64,000 nt of DNA. Origin: Globodera rostochiensis (Eukaryota > Nematoda > Chromadorea > Rhabditida > Heteroderidae). The DNA lies in NCBI GenBank assembly GCA_018350325.1, contig JAEVLN010000011.1, positions 2,290,449 through 2,354,448 of the forward strand, in the 5' to 3' direction. Below the pieces are notes generated by a model. It did not search any database and was not told the DNA's origin. It worked only from the letters and a program-made list of their open reading frames with translations. This document shows positions 25,101-36,969 of the stretch, one piece after another (position 1 is the stretch's first letter; each line of letters begins with the position of its first letter). A program made the translations under genes and the position numbers.

Positions 25101-27542
25101 ATTAAAAATGCAGGATCCCGACCAAATCCAAGCCCTAATCATCGCGGGAGGGCATCAAAATTGAGAGAATTTAAGCAAAACGAGGCAACAACTTTTGGCA
25201 CGGACGGAAAAGCGTGTGTCGGCACTTGTCACAAAATTAGCCACCAGTGAGCAAAGGCCAATTAAAATAGAAGCAATTTAAGTTGCAAATAATAATAAAA
25301 AATTAGCGGAATTCTGTCCGGAAATGCGTAAAAACTTTAAAAAATAATTCCGCAATTAGTCGGAATATTAACGCGAAACTTTGCCGCGCGTTTTAAGCAA
25401 TTGAAATATTTGCAAATTTTTTGAGGGATTAAATAAATGTTTTCTTTCGTCACAAACTTAATAACTTTCCGAGAATTTTCTTTTGGACCTTTTAAATATT
25501 TGGGGAATGGATTTTGGACCAGCGAATTTTTTAGGAAATTTTCAAATTTTTTGAAGAAATGAGAGCAAACAACAAATGTGTCAATTTGAGTGGAATAATC
25601 GGGTGATTGGCCACTTCCTTTTCCGTCCCCTCGGGGGGTCGGTCCTTCACAAAGGGGCCACCTGTTGCTCATTCATTACTTCCCATATTGTTTTGGCATT
25701 ATGCCGACCCTACAGCGACCTTTTACGGCGTATTATTGCTACTTAATAAAGACAAATATTATTTTACTCTCAGAGAATGGTGAAATTGCGGCAGCTGGAT
25801 GAAATGTAATTGGACAATACATAATTTTTGTTGCTTTTAATAATTGACAAAAAGGCTAATTAAGCGCGAGCCAAACACACAAGATTTTAATTATAGCTTA
25901 TTTGGGCGGGGTGTCCTCTAACTCTCGACAATTTTTGGCACTTTTAAGGGGGGGGGGGTAGTCGTGACGCTTTTGGTAGTTTTTGACGTGACTTTACACA
26001 TTTCATTGAGTCATCGAACTTTTTTTGCTCCAACATTGCCCTTTTAACATCACAACTTTCGCGTCACAAACCTTTTTTAAGACATTATTTTGCGAGTGCC
26101 GGTGAGTGAGTGAATGAAAACATTCACTGGGGGGGGGATTAAATTGGTGCCATATTTACGGGGGCGGTTGCCAAACCGCCGACGACATTGGTGATGAGCC
26201 AGTGCCGTAGGCCGGAAGCAGCAATTTCAGCAATGAATGGAAAAGAAATGCCAATCCGATGGACGACGGACGAACGGTCGGACGAACTCTAAAAGCATTT
26301 CCGGCACGTGACAGACGCTGTAATGTGTTAGCTAATGATAAAAGATTAGGGGAGCAACCGATTTGGAAACCGGCCAATTTTCTAAATTTTATTTGAATTT
26401 TCGCGAGTTGCAAAATTTGGTTATAAGCAGTAAACGCAGGCACCGAATGATTCCTTTTTTTTTTGAAAAATAAAACCAATTGAAACCGATTTAAAGCTAA
26501 AATAATAAATGTTACGCGCATTTAATGTAAATGAATGGGATTTTTATTTTTTGTTTGGATAAATTTTTTATCGATTATTGTAATTTTAATGAATTGTTTA
26601 ATTTTTGCATTTTAAGTGAGAAAATGATAGATAAAACTTTCAACTAGTGAAATTATGTGCGTACAAGCTAAAGCCTTAAACTTATTAGGGCTTATTAATA
26701 CAATTTGCTTTTTCTGATCCAAAAATAAGAATTGAACGTCGGCCCAACACCAAACGGAAGCAGAATCCAACTTTTGCAGAATTTGCGAGTCCCATTTGTT
26801 CTCTGATGCACATTTCGTGGCAATACAATTTGAGTAGGGGGCGGGGGCTTTTTGGGTAATTCTGAGCCTTTTTTGGCTTTTTATTAACAATTTTTGCCAA
26901 AATTTGCATCGAACAAATATGTACATCCCCCAAATAATGTGATGACTTTGGTGAAGTTCACAGATAAGTGATTTGATGATTAGGAATTATACCGCTAAAA
27001 GAAGAGAGGAATTTTTGAGGTCCCCCGAGGCGATCGGTTTGAGAGGAGAAAGTTTTTGGACATTTTGAGACGCGCCGAAACAAATGAATGAAATGTTGGC
27101 AGAACGCCTCCGGATTTGGCAAAATGAGAGGCAATTATGCGATGGGGCAAATTGAGGGGGAGAAAATGAAAATTCATCCCTCCGGGGCCGTCCGTTCGAC
27201 GGCCTTTGCTCCCTATAATCCATTTGCACAGATTATGTCCCAATTTTGTATCAGTGGAATTTTTGCCCCCCACTAAATCCTGCGTAATCCCTCGAGGGGA
27301 GGGAAGGAAAGATGATGAATTATGGGAACGGCGGAAATTGGATGAACGATGGACGCGAGAAGAGGTGGGCAAGAAGAGGAGAGGCTGATGGATGGATAAT
27401 GGAAAAGCATTGGAGGAATTAAGAAAGTATTTTAAGCTTCTGGGCGGAGAAGGCGGAGGGGGAGCTTTGAATTTTTAATGGAATTTGTTATTAAAAACTA
27501 CAGAATTTTGTCCAATTTTTGTTTAGGGGGGAGACATTGAAT
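22184..27542. other. Long gene-poor AT-rich region
   Basis: Over 5 kb contains no gene I can support. It holds homopolymer tracts (G at about 22837-22849 and 22962-22970, C at about 23460-23470, G at about 25949-25958) and open frames without motifs on both strands. Some frames near 24300-24700 are open on both strands at once, which is what GC-richer non-coding DNA often gives. Regulatory sequence for the GPCR may lie near its right-hand start at 22183. Confidence 0.4.
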
Positions 27543-28443
27543 TTATCGTTGAAAGGGTTCTTCAAACGGATGCTTTAGCGTCGAGTCTTCCATTTCGGCG
27601 CCCACCAACAGTCCAAACGCCGTGCCCATCACTGTCGGCTTCACGTGGATGAACTGGCCGAGTCCGCTGGTTGCTTGTGGACGCAATTTGCCGGCCGCCT
27701 CATCGTCGCCGTAGGCGGAGGATGGCGGCACATCGTCCGGGGGCACGGAAAGGGGCGGAAAGTCGGGCGGTTGAAGGGGCGGAAGTTCGGGCTGAAGCGG
27801 GCTCAGAGGGCGCTGTTGGAGAAGCCGGATCAGCTGGAACTTGGCGTCCAACTGCTGCGGTGTCAGCATCTTTTCGGAGCTAAAATGGAATTTCCCATTT
27901 TTGGACAATAAATTCTTTTAAAATTTTATCAATTTTATCGCTCCATAAAAATGCTTACCCCCAATCAGTCGTTGTGCTTCTTCGTCTCCTCCGTTCTGTT
28001 GGGCTAGACGAATTCTTCTTCGATTCAACAACTATTTTTGATGGCACCAAATCGTTCAAATTGGCACTGCTGCTGTTCGAAGCGTTTGAAGTGCCATTGG
28101 TGGTATTTATTGTCATAGGGAATATGCCTAGAGGGAGTGAAAGATTTGAACAAATAAAAATTGATTCTTTTTTGGTTAAAGCATTGAAGTCCACTAAATG
28201 CACTGCTAAAATTTTTTGAGCAATTTTAAATTCTTCGTCGATTATCCATCCGTTCCCATTTTAACAACAAAACAAACCGCCGCCCAATTGCAATTGTTGG
28301 CAACCGCCACAGCCGCCGCTGCATTGTGCAGCAACGTGTGAAGACCCCGGAGAAAGAATTGAGGAAAGTGGCAGCAACAACGGGAGGAAGACAGGGAGAA
28401 ACTGTTGTTGTGGCTGTTGGTAGAAGGTTGCCAACATGGACAT
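27543..28443 (-). CDS. Secreted protein with Cys-Gly cluster, Arg run and Pro-rich region
   Basis: There are three exons on the minus strand: 28443-28278, 28127-27959 and 27879-27543, giving 223 residues; the phases (1, then 2) agree. The first donor (GTTTGT) is weak, the others normal. Residues 15-31 are a signal peptide core (FLPVFLPLLLPLSSILS), followed by CSGGCGGCQQLQLGGG. Exon 2 carries at least three possible N-glycosylation sites (NTTNG, NASNSSS, NSSS) and the basic run RRRRRS, a likely convertase site. Exon 3 opens with SEKMLTPQQLDAKFQLIRLL, becomes strongly Pro-rich (PPLQPPDFPPLSVPPDDVPP), and ends in HPFEEPFQR. I do not recognise the family. It is divergent from the plus-strand secreted gene at 29362, which has a similar plan (signal peptide, Cys-Gly cluster, Arg run). 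An extracellular or peptide-precursor role is inference. Confidence 0.65.
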
Positions 28444-29077
28444 TTGCTTGTATCAATTTGTCTGCTAGTCGCAAATTACATAAAGTGGCAAAAAAACTTC
28501 TCCACTAATTGTCAAATTAAACCTCGGGCAGTTTTGGTTATCATAAAACTCACAATAAATATGGGGCTTAGAGAATGGGTCAACCAACGGAAAAATCCTT
28601 TTTTTTTGTATTTGATTAGAAAGAACTCCGTGACCGGTCACTGGCACTGTGGGGCGAGCGCGTCCATTATTCGCTGATCTGCTGGTCTCCACTACGCATT
28701 CCCATACAAAGACACAGTTTCTGGTGATGAATTATAACTGGACAGAAAGAATTGAAGACGAGACTCTTGCGGGAATGACTGACTATGAGTGTTTGCACAA
28801 CTTCCAACGGAACTGATCAACTGCTGATCAACAAATTGAAAGAAGTGCTACCACAACACCCCACAACCCGATGAAAGGCGTGTGGCCAAAATTAAGGGGA
28901 CGAACGGATGGTTGGGCGATGCAATCCGGAAAGAACAATCGAAGAAGAATTTGTTGTAGGTTTGGACAGAGACAATGCTGTCCACCTTCTCATAGGATGA
29001 TGACATGACCATTATTGAACAGTGAGGGGTTATCTCAACGTATTTTTTTGCTCGGACTCTTCGGACCAATCCAGTTT
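28444..29077. other. Divergent intergenic region
   Basis: This lies between two oppositely directed secreted-protein genes and probably contains both promoters. A minus-strand open frame at 28848-29069 shows nothing recognisable. Confidence 0.35.
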
Positions 29078-29233
29078 ATGATTATGAAGAATCAACTCCA
29101 ATTCTTATTTGTACTGCTCCAACTTGTTGCGCACGCACCTCTCTGGGTTGGCCGATGTTTCAGTCCGGATTACGGAATGGAAGACGAGGCGAGTGACTGT
29201 GGAATAAGTGAACAATTGAATACTTTTTGTTAG
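29078..29233 (+). CDS. Possible small secreted peptide (51 aa)
   Basis: The frame starts MIMKNQLQFLFVLLQLVAHA, a good signal peptide, and continues for about 26 residues with three cysteines (RCFSPDY, SDCGIS, NTFC) to a stop. An odd Cys number and the absence of a splice-supported second exon weaken the call. It lies 128 bp upstream of another secreted-protein gene on the same strand, so it may be a separate small gene, an alternative first exon, or chance. Confidence 0.3.
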   Translation: MIMKNQLQFLFVLLQLVAHAPLWVGRCFSPDYGMEDEASDCGISEQLNTFC

Positions 29234-29361
29234 TTTGTGCATTGTCCCTGAGATTTTGCGTTTTTTAATGGACGGCCATCCCCAAAAGGTCGTCCATTGT
29301 TGGAGTCGTGCTGTGGGTCATTTAACCATTTTGTTATTATTTCTCCCACACATTCTCCCAA

Positions 29362-31108
29362 ATGGAACATTCGTCCATCATTGTTTCTCTGCAGTTGTTT
29401 CTGGTACTGCTCGTTCTCCACTCCTCCGTCAAAGGTTCCTGCTGTTGTTGCTGCGACTGTTGTGGCTGTTGCTGTGACTGCTGTTGCTGTTGTTGTGGCG
29501 GTAGTCGTAACAGCAACAATGCGGCCGCAACAACGGCTGCCGCAGCCACCGGTCTGGCCATCGGTTCGGCACTGCTAGCAAGCGCCGGCCAGGCCGCCAT
29601 AGCACCGATTGACGCCGCCCAAGAAGTGAGAATTGTAAATAAACTATCGGGCTTTAATCATTTTTTTGTGTATTCATAACGAAAGTACAGAAAATTGATG
29701 AATTACACAACAACAAACTTAGCAGATTGAATTGAAATTTAAATATAGACACGCTAACATTATTTATCTTGCGCAGACCGCGCTGGGACCTGAACTGTTT
29801 CCGGACGGTTCAACCGGACGCCGCAACGGACAGCAACTGCTGGTAGAGATTGAACGTGGTGGCACTGCTGGCGGCGTGTTTTTCCCTGGACGACGACGAC
29901 GGAGGAGGACCCGACGATTTGGAAAGATGGACGGAATCAATTTTGGTAAGAAAAAAACAATCACACATTTTGCATGATATGATGTCAGATGACGGAAGCC
30001 CCCCCCCCCTGAACGGCATGAATAGATTTGGATCCGGTATTATCCAATCATATCCAATCGGATTAAGAGTGTGCCCGAAAAAACTCTGTTCTTATTGAGA
30101 AGGGTTTGGCATGTTCCCTCAATGATCATAGCCTGATTAGTGGGGCATCCATCTTAATCGCCATTTTAGATCCAATGTTCCCTGGGGCAGGAGGTGGGCA
30201 AACCCAAAAAAGTGTGTTCGGCAATGAGCCCCCAGGGCTGGGCCCCGGACTGTTGCCCGACGGGTCCACAGGACGCAAATCACAGCACGACGGGCACAAC
30301 AACGACTTTTTCGACGGTATGAACTTTGACGGAATGCACTCGCCGGCGGCACAACGGCGGCAAAGACAAACGCATAAATTGGACAAAAGGCATTGTGGTG
30401 AGTGGCGCCATTTCTTCGGCTTTTGAGGAAAAGCGGCGGGGATTATTTACGTTGGCCTTTTCATCTTTAGGTATTTGCCCTGCGAACGAATGTTTTTGTC
30501 GGCAGAATTGCGGCGAGGCTTTGAAGTGCCCAACAAAGTTAAAAGTGATCGAAATCGACTCCGATTCACTTCAAAATTACACCGTCTCGCGCTTTCTTCT
30601 TGGCCTAATCCCTAAGGAAGTTGTGCAGTCGAAAACGAAGAAATCCGGAAGGGCTTTTCCGGAAAAAGTCGACGCCGAGCATTCGTCACTATCCGCAGAA
30701 ATAGACATTACGTCACAACAATCATCGGCATCATCGACTTCTGTTTCTGTTGAAGATAATTCATCGTCTCCAACCGATCAGAAGAGGTAGAAGAGGCGGG
30801 GGCCATAGACAATAAATCAAAAACCCTTTTTGAACAACAATAAAATAAAATAACGATAATCGAATGAATTTTTCCAAAGATTTCGACCAGTGTCTGCTGT
30901 CGATGATCAGCAGCAGCAGCAGAAGGCGGAGGATCTGATCGCCAGAAGGCTTTTTCTTATCCCTCCCGTCGGATCGATCAGTGGACGGATGAAAAGAGAG
31001 GCAGCGCCTCTCGGCACGTTACCCCCACCCCCACTCCAGTTTTACAAGCCGACAGTGCCAAACCCTGAAAATGCCGACGAAAGGCTCGGAGTGGACGATT
31101 ATGACTGA
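29362..31108 (+). CDS. Secreted Cys-rich protein with LGPxLxPDGSTGR repeat
   Basis: There are five exons: 29362-29625, 29777-29945, 30191-30397, 30471-30786 and 30880-31108, in phase throughout, giving 394 residues. A signal peptide (IIVSLQLFLVLLVLHSSVKG) is followed at once by a stretch of about 20 residues that is nearly all Cys (CCCCCDCCGCCCDCCCCCCG), then an Ala/Thr-rich hydrophobic patch. Exons 2 and 3 each carry one unit of a diverged repeat: ALGPELFPDGSTGRRNGQ and GLGPGLLPDGSTGRKSQ, each followed by MDGINFG or GMNFDGM. Basic runs (RRRRRRTRRF, RRQRQ, GRMKREA) look like convertase sites. Exon 4 has CPANECFCRQNCGEALKC. The C-terminal half is Ser- then Gln-rich and ends acidic (RLGVDDYD). 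I do not recognise a family; extracellular matrix, effector or peptide-precursor roles are all possible. Confidence 0.75.
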
Positions 31109-31364
31109 ACTCTCTGAACGGAACGGGTGGAGGAGCAATGATCGGTGTGAAAAGAGAAATTGTTGTTACAGTTTTTGGAGGACAAATTTATAAAAAACAA
31201 TCATTTTGTGGCAGAATGGGTTGTAATTGTATTGTAAATAAATATAATATCATTAATTATTCGATAAAATGAAAAAAATTCGTTTCAAAAGTAAAATGCC
31301 ATTTGGAAATTTATGAATATTTAAGAAAAATGTGATAAATGAACTTTTCTTTTTCAATTTGCCT

Positions 31365-31972
31365 TCAAAGCGTGGGACAGCATTCCATGACATAATTCCG
31401 TTCACAGCAAACGCTCGGCGGCGCCCCTTTCTTCCAAATACATTTGGCCCAGCCGCACTTACAATTAGCACTCTTTCCATGGCACTCATTGCCCACATTC
31501 AACGGCGGACCCTATATCAGAAATTTTTATCTGTATATATAAAAAAGGGATAGTTTGAAAATTTTTAAAATACCGGCTTCCGGAAAAATCGGAATTTCTG
31601 CCCAAAAATGTTGAGAAGCAGGAAGAACCCCCATTTTCTTAGTCCAAAAACGCCCGGTTATGTCAAAAATGTTGAAAAAAGTTAAAACAAAATCAAAATT
31701 GTTTTTCGTCCATCAAAAATGCCTACCGCTGCGCAACACTCGAACTTGTACTTTTCCTGGCAGCAACTTCCCGCAGCAGCCCATCCTTTCTCGTAAACAC
31801 AGCGCCCCCAACCGCACGAGCAGTTCAGCTGCTCCCTTTTGCACTCCATCAAAAGTTTCGCCCTGTTGGACAATGAGGGGGCCGCAGCCGCGGCAACAAA
31901 CAGAACACCCGCCGTTGTTAATAAAAGGAACAAACTGCGCGAGTCGCTCATTTTCAGCGGCACAATGTGCAT
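31365..31972 (-). CDS. Secreted protein with two tandem 8-Cys domains
   Basis: There are two exons on the minus strand: 31972-31727 and 31511-31365, joined in phase 0 across a 215-bp intron, giving 130 residues (or 123 from the internal Met). The signal peptide is SLFLLLTTAGVLFVAAAAAP. Each exon encodes one copy of the same domain of about 40 residues. Domain 1 runs ECKREQLNCSCGWGRCVYEK then GSCCQEKYKFECC; domain 2 runs ECHGKSANCKCGWAKCIWKK then SVCCERNYVMECC. The shared pattern is EC-x(6)-NCxCGWx[RK]C-x-[YW]-x-K-G-x(4-5)-CC-x(4)-Y-x2-ECC: eight Cys, enough for four disulfides per domain. One domain per exon with a phase-0 boundary implies exon duplication. I do not recognise the domain. It is convergent with the preceding secreted gene. 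A role as effector, toxin-like or inhibitor module is speculative. Confidence 0.8.
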
Positions 31973-33911
31973 AATGGAATCGCTTTAGTCCTAATTGGTA
32001 TTATTACCGCTCCTTAAAATGCCGACCGTTTACCCTCTCCCCCCCCCAGGACGTGGAAGGACAAATTCCAACAAAGCCTTTTTTTGCACCGAAAAAAGGG
32101 CGTCAGAGCGATAAATATTTTGTGTTGACAGCCAATGGAAGAAGCTGCCCGAATCATTGCTTTTAGCCAAAGCAAAAACGATCGATCATCAGCGAGGTGG
32201 CCAAGGAGGGCATCGACGGGCGGTCGGGTTGGAAATGGTGATTTTTTTTTCTTTGATTTTAATCTCTTTTTTCGCCAATTTCCTGTAAAAACACTCGCAT
32301 TGTGTGGTCTGATGGAGGTCCGATGAAAAGCCAAACAGTCCCAACCAATTTCTGATCTGTCAATGATAAGAAAAAACTGATCAAATGAATAAATGTATTA
32401 AAACCCATGAAGAAGCAGCAAACAAAATGGAAAAATTTTCTTTAATTAACAAATAAGTTTAATAAATTTCGGCGGTGCCGTCGGAGACGGTTAGCCCGGG
32501 GGGACGGGCATGCCAACCGATAATCGGTTTGCCAATTAATAATTTCACAAATTAAAGTTTTTTGTTCCAAACTAGAGCCAAAATATCGTGGAATGGTTGA
32601 ATTGTGTGTGACGTACCGTTTTTGCTAAAGAATCAAAATATGCCCATGGCCATGGGGGATCAAATTGAATTGATGTGAAAATGGCCAAAACACCGAGATG
32701 CCCTTCTATGTAGCAAGTTAATCTTTTGTAAGAGTATTTTAGCAGGAATACCGTATCCACCAGCACAACAGTAACTTTAATTTCGGCCCATTTTATTATG
32801 TGAAGAGATATTTATATCGCAAACATAAAATCACATTTTTATTTAGAGAAAATATTTGAAATTTCTGTCTAGAGCAAAAAGCCAAATCGGGTAATCTTTT
32901 CGCAAAACAATGTGTCCTATTGTTTTAGCTTAAATTCCGTTTTCATTGGCATTCGTTTTTTGGGGGAAGAATTGTTGAGACAATTACATAAACCCCAAAC
33001 AAAAAAAGCAATTAAAAGTGTGCCACTTTTGCGTGCCTTGGGCCAATTTTCTGTTCCGTTGAGGCCAAATTCACAAAAGAAAAGGCCAAAGCGACGGCAC
33101 TCACAATTGTTGCGTGCGTGTACAAGCGCCACGTCGTTTCGCATTTTTAATTCAACAAATTTAAATTCTCAGTCCGGCGCTATTAGGCGGGCATCCCTTT
33201 CCATTTTCCCACCAAAAATTCGAACAACAAAATGAAATGTTTATTTTCCAAAAACTTCATTGGTGGGAATCCCGGGATTCAGCCAGTGGGTTATCCGATA
33301 CCCGAGAGCCGAAACCCCCGAGGGGTTTTTTCGGCCGTGCCCGACCCGAAATATTTATGCCGGTTGACAGTGTATTTATTTAAACCCGGTGACCCTAAAA
33401 ACCAAAGCAGGACTTTTTTTCGACCCGACAATATTTTGCCGATTCGTTTTCATAATTTGTGGGAATATTATTATTAATGATGGAATTGGAAGCTTCCCCA
33501 AACCAACACACAATTTTGTGGACAACAATTAGTTTTCCCACATCGCCGCATCAAATGGCACGCGTCAACTCCAATTTTCCCGATTCTCGAAATGCTTAAG
33601 TCCTTTTGTTCATTTTCTGCCTCTTTTTGTCCCCCAAAAAACTTTGCAATTTGGCAAAAAAAGAATGAATTTTTTCGGCTTTTCTCCTTTTAGAATTTCC
33701 TCCTTCTCCTAAAAAGGTATTTATCTATTCGAGATAAATTATTTTATAATCTTTTTTTTGATGAAATTTGGCTTTGAGTTTTAAATACGCCTGTTTTTTC
33801 ACTAAAATTGAATGAATTTTAGGAGAAATGTCGTGAAATTCGCTGCCGATTTTCCCACTTCAAGTTGGCAACAAACCCTTTGGGCACATTTCTTGGCCAA
33901 TTCCAATTGGC
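31973..33911. other. Intergenic
   Basis: I see no supported gene. Open frames around 32014-32334 and 32912-33235 lack motifs. Confidence 0.35.
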
Positions 33912-34160
33912 ATGCCGTCCACCGCCCATCTGTCCCCCGCCCGCCTCTGTGCCCTGCTGTTGGCATTGTTCCAACAGCGAAAGTACGCGGCCAGGCCGGT
34001 ACTGACAATGTACGCGGTACAAATGCAACTTTTGCTGCCGTTTCTGCTCCGTTCCGGCGCCGTCGTCAACACTTCCGCGCTGCTGCGACCCTTTCGGCGA
34101 ATGTACGCCAAAGGCGTGGAGTTCGACGCGCACACGCTGCTCATAATTGCGTGTGCCTGA
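33912..34160 (+). CDS. Possible coding exon, function unknown (82 aa)
   Basis: The frame has GC-rich third positions unlike the surrounding DNA and encodes mostly hydrophobic, Leu/Ala-rich helices (RLCALLLALFQQRK, MQLLLPFLLRSGAVVN) with a basic segment LLRPFRRMYAKG. No family motif or clear splice partners are visible. It may be an exon of a larger gene (for example a receptor ligand-binding helix bundle) or a decayed gene. The composition is the main support. Confidence 0.3.
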   Translation: MPSTAHLSPARLCALLLALFQQRKYAARPVLTMYAVQMQLLLPFLLRSGAVVNTSALLRPFRRMYAKGVEFDAHTLLIIACA

Positions 34161-35963
34161 TGGATGGAGATCGGCGAATTAACATTAAATTTTGTTCAAA
34201 TAACCAATATTCATTTTATTATCGCGTCCGATAAAGCTTTTGACTGCCTTAATAATCTCATCCCCAAATTGAGAAGACCTTTTCTTGAACCGGAGCGAAA
34301 ACCCCGGGATTTTTTTTGGGCCACCAGGGCCGATGATCAGGTCTCAAAAAACCGGTTAAAACCGTTAATCGTAAAGCTTTTACATTTTTTTGGGCTTTTT
34401 CCTCTGCTAAAAATAACATACCTAAAGGATTAATTAGATAAACGACGATGGCCTCCCACACATTAGGAAGGCATACAAAAATAATTTGTCATTTGAGAGT
34501 TTTGGTGTATGAATTTAGTGCATTAAATCAGCTAACAAATTTTTGATGGATGTAATTACGGAGGCTTTTTTGTCAGGTAAGGGAAATTATGCCCGGAGAG
34601 GAAAGCCGTTGAAAGGTTAGATGATGTATTTGTGTGCCGTTTTTGATGTAATAAAAAATGCCAACTCTTTCGCTTTCGGAGTTTTCCAAAGGTCAGCAGA
34701 ATAAATAAATTTCTTTCGCCAATTTGGAGGCTATTTAAGGCATTCACAACACACATTTTTAAATGAGTGCATAAGCAAAACCCAAAATAATAATAATAAT
34801 ATGCAAATGATTCCACCCATTTAGCTAAATTTAAGTAAAACGCCGGACAACCTTTAGGCATTATCTGTAACCTTTCCTTCGGTTCCACTGATCTGATCAA
34901 AGACGCGGTCGGTGATCACTGATCAAATCTAACCCTTCAAATTGTTGGATCGGCACACCTTTTATAAAATGTCCTGGCACGTTTTTAATTTGTTGACCAT
35001 TTATATTGTCCAATTTATTTCATTTTTTAATTTTGTGGGTTAAACGACCTTTTAATAAAATGTAAAAGCTCACTCTATCAATACAGTACAAACACAGCTC
35101 AATCCAACAACAATCTGTGCTGTTAGGTAATTCGTTTTTATTGGAGCTTTTGAACAATTAATAATATTTTCTGAAAATGATGTTGACACAAAACTTTGGT
35201 GGTAAACTAAATTATCATTTTACAGTAGGTTAAAGTATTTGCCAAACGACTTAAAAGTTGGGGTTGCTCCCCGACGCCCCCGGCCGCCCCCGAAAACCCC
35301 GACTCTCGACTCTCGAACATCCATTAGTGTTTAATCATTGCTGCTTCGTTTTCTTACTCATTTATTTTAAATCAATTTAAATGTTTGGCAAAATGTTTTG
35401 CCATAATTTTCCCCAACATTATTCGATTTAGTGCAGTTAGCTTGTTCTAGCGCCCAACCTGCACCACCAAACAAACACCTTCGAGTTAAACTAATTTTAC
35501 CACAAAATAATTTTGTGCTTTCATTGTTATTTTTCAATTACTTTAATTAATTTAATTGAACATTATTATAAATTTAATAAATTAAGAGAAAAGTATAAAA
35601 TCTGTTGCGGAGACCGAACATTTGCATCATTTGTAATTACATCTATCGGTATTTTTCTCTAAATGTGCCCAAGTCCATTTGGGGGTTAAATTGTCCCTTA
35701 AAGGTAATAATTTGACATTATTTTATGATAAAGAGGAAGTCTACGGCGGATATATTTCTTAATAATTAAAAGTTTGGCACATATTTGGATTCAGCGCCAA
35801 AGGGCACTTTTGGGGGTGGGCCTTATAATAATTAATGCCTTACGGGGACTTATTTATTTTGCACTAACCCATCGGACATTTATTTGGAAATGCTTCGCTT
35901 ATTTAAAGCATTTGAATTTAATTTTGGGTTTAGTTTGGATTGAAATTTAAATTGTCCATCGGC
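34161..35963. other. Intergenic
   Basis: AT-rich sequence without a recognisable gene. A dense run of TGATCA-containing words lies at about 34889-34925. Confidence 0.35.
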
Positions 35964-36561
35964 ATGTCATTCGCGGCAATAATTATTTTCGCAATTGCCG
36001 CCGCTGTCTTTCATGTTGTGCAAGCCATACCAGCAACACAACCATCATCAACAGCAACAACAACAACACGAATTGGGCATCGTCAGAGGCAATTAAACTA
36101 TAAAAGATTGGAAAATTTAACTTTTCCAATTCAGAATGCACCATATTCGGCTAAAAAAGCAAACCGGTAAATTTTCGGCATTGAAGAAGCGACTGATCCT
36201 TTATCCGAACATCGGGCTGCTGGAGGAGCGTCAGCAACATCAACAGAACATTCAATTGCCGCCGTTCGGTTTGAGCTCGACCGCCAGCAGCAGTACAAAT
36301 CGGACTCGTGGACAACAGAACCAGAACGGAGTTCGATTTCGAGGCAATAACAAACAGAAAATGCGCAATCGCTTGTTGTCTTCTGATCAGCAAAAGCAGC
36401 AGGGGGAGTCCTTTCAAATGTGCATTTTCTTGAGAGTCGGCTGCAAAAAGATCAACCGAAGCAACCACTCCCAACAGTTGAGAGACTTTGTGAACAGAAT
36501 GCTTGTGCAGGAGAAGATCCAAAACGGACTGATCATCCATCGGAAACCATCCGAACAATGA
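35964..36561 (+). CDS. Candidate secreted peptide precursor, split over two frames
   Basis: The 5' frame (35964-36170) starts MSFAAIIIFAIAAAVFHVVQ, a convincing signal peptide, then a Thr/Ala-rich and basic stretch. A second frame, one base shifted (36136-36561), encodes a basic, Gln-rich sequence with dibasic sites (LKKRLIL, CKKINR) and an MCIFLRVGC unit, two Cys separated by six residues, as in small cyclic neuropeptides. An acceptor-like TTTTCCAATTCAG ends at 36134. A phase-compatible donor is only available as GC at 36077-36078 (GC-AG). The two frames therefore probably belong to one gene, but the junction is uncertain and a frameshift is possible. I cannot assign a peptide family. Confidence 0.4.
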
Positions 36562-36969
36562 AATTTTTTTGCGATAAAACTCTTCGATTTTACTCTACGA
36601 TCAGACCAAAAAGTGTGAATATTCTGGTCTTGAGATGCTCCATAAACATTATAACAAACCAAGATTCCGATAACCAGAACTTCAAAACTCACTTTTATTG
36701 GTTTATATTTAAAAAACATTTTGATTCGCATTTGCTGTTTGTGTTTGTCCTTATCATTCATTATTCTTTGGACTATTTGCTTGCTCACCTCACCTTTTTA
36801 CGACGTTTTTTGTTGGTTTTCGCGATCTTTGAATGAATGGTGGGCGGCCGGATGATTAGCATTTTGCTAACATTAAATGCTTTTGTATCGGCGCTTAATT
36901 CAGCACATCGCACCAATTTTGAAAAACTAATCTGTTTTAAATTTACTAAATATATTTATTGATTTACTT

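Noticed and set aside
29362..29500. Cys run as a metallothionein
   Set aside because: It follows a signal peptide and is part of a 394-residue spliced secreted protein; the near-continuous Cys run lacks the CxC spacing of metallothioneins.
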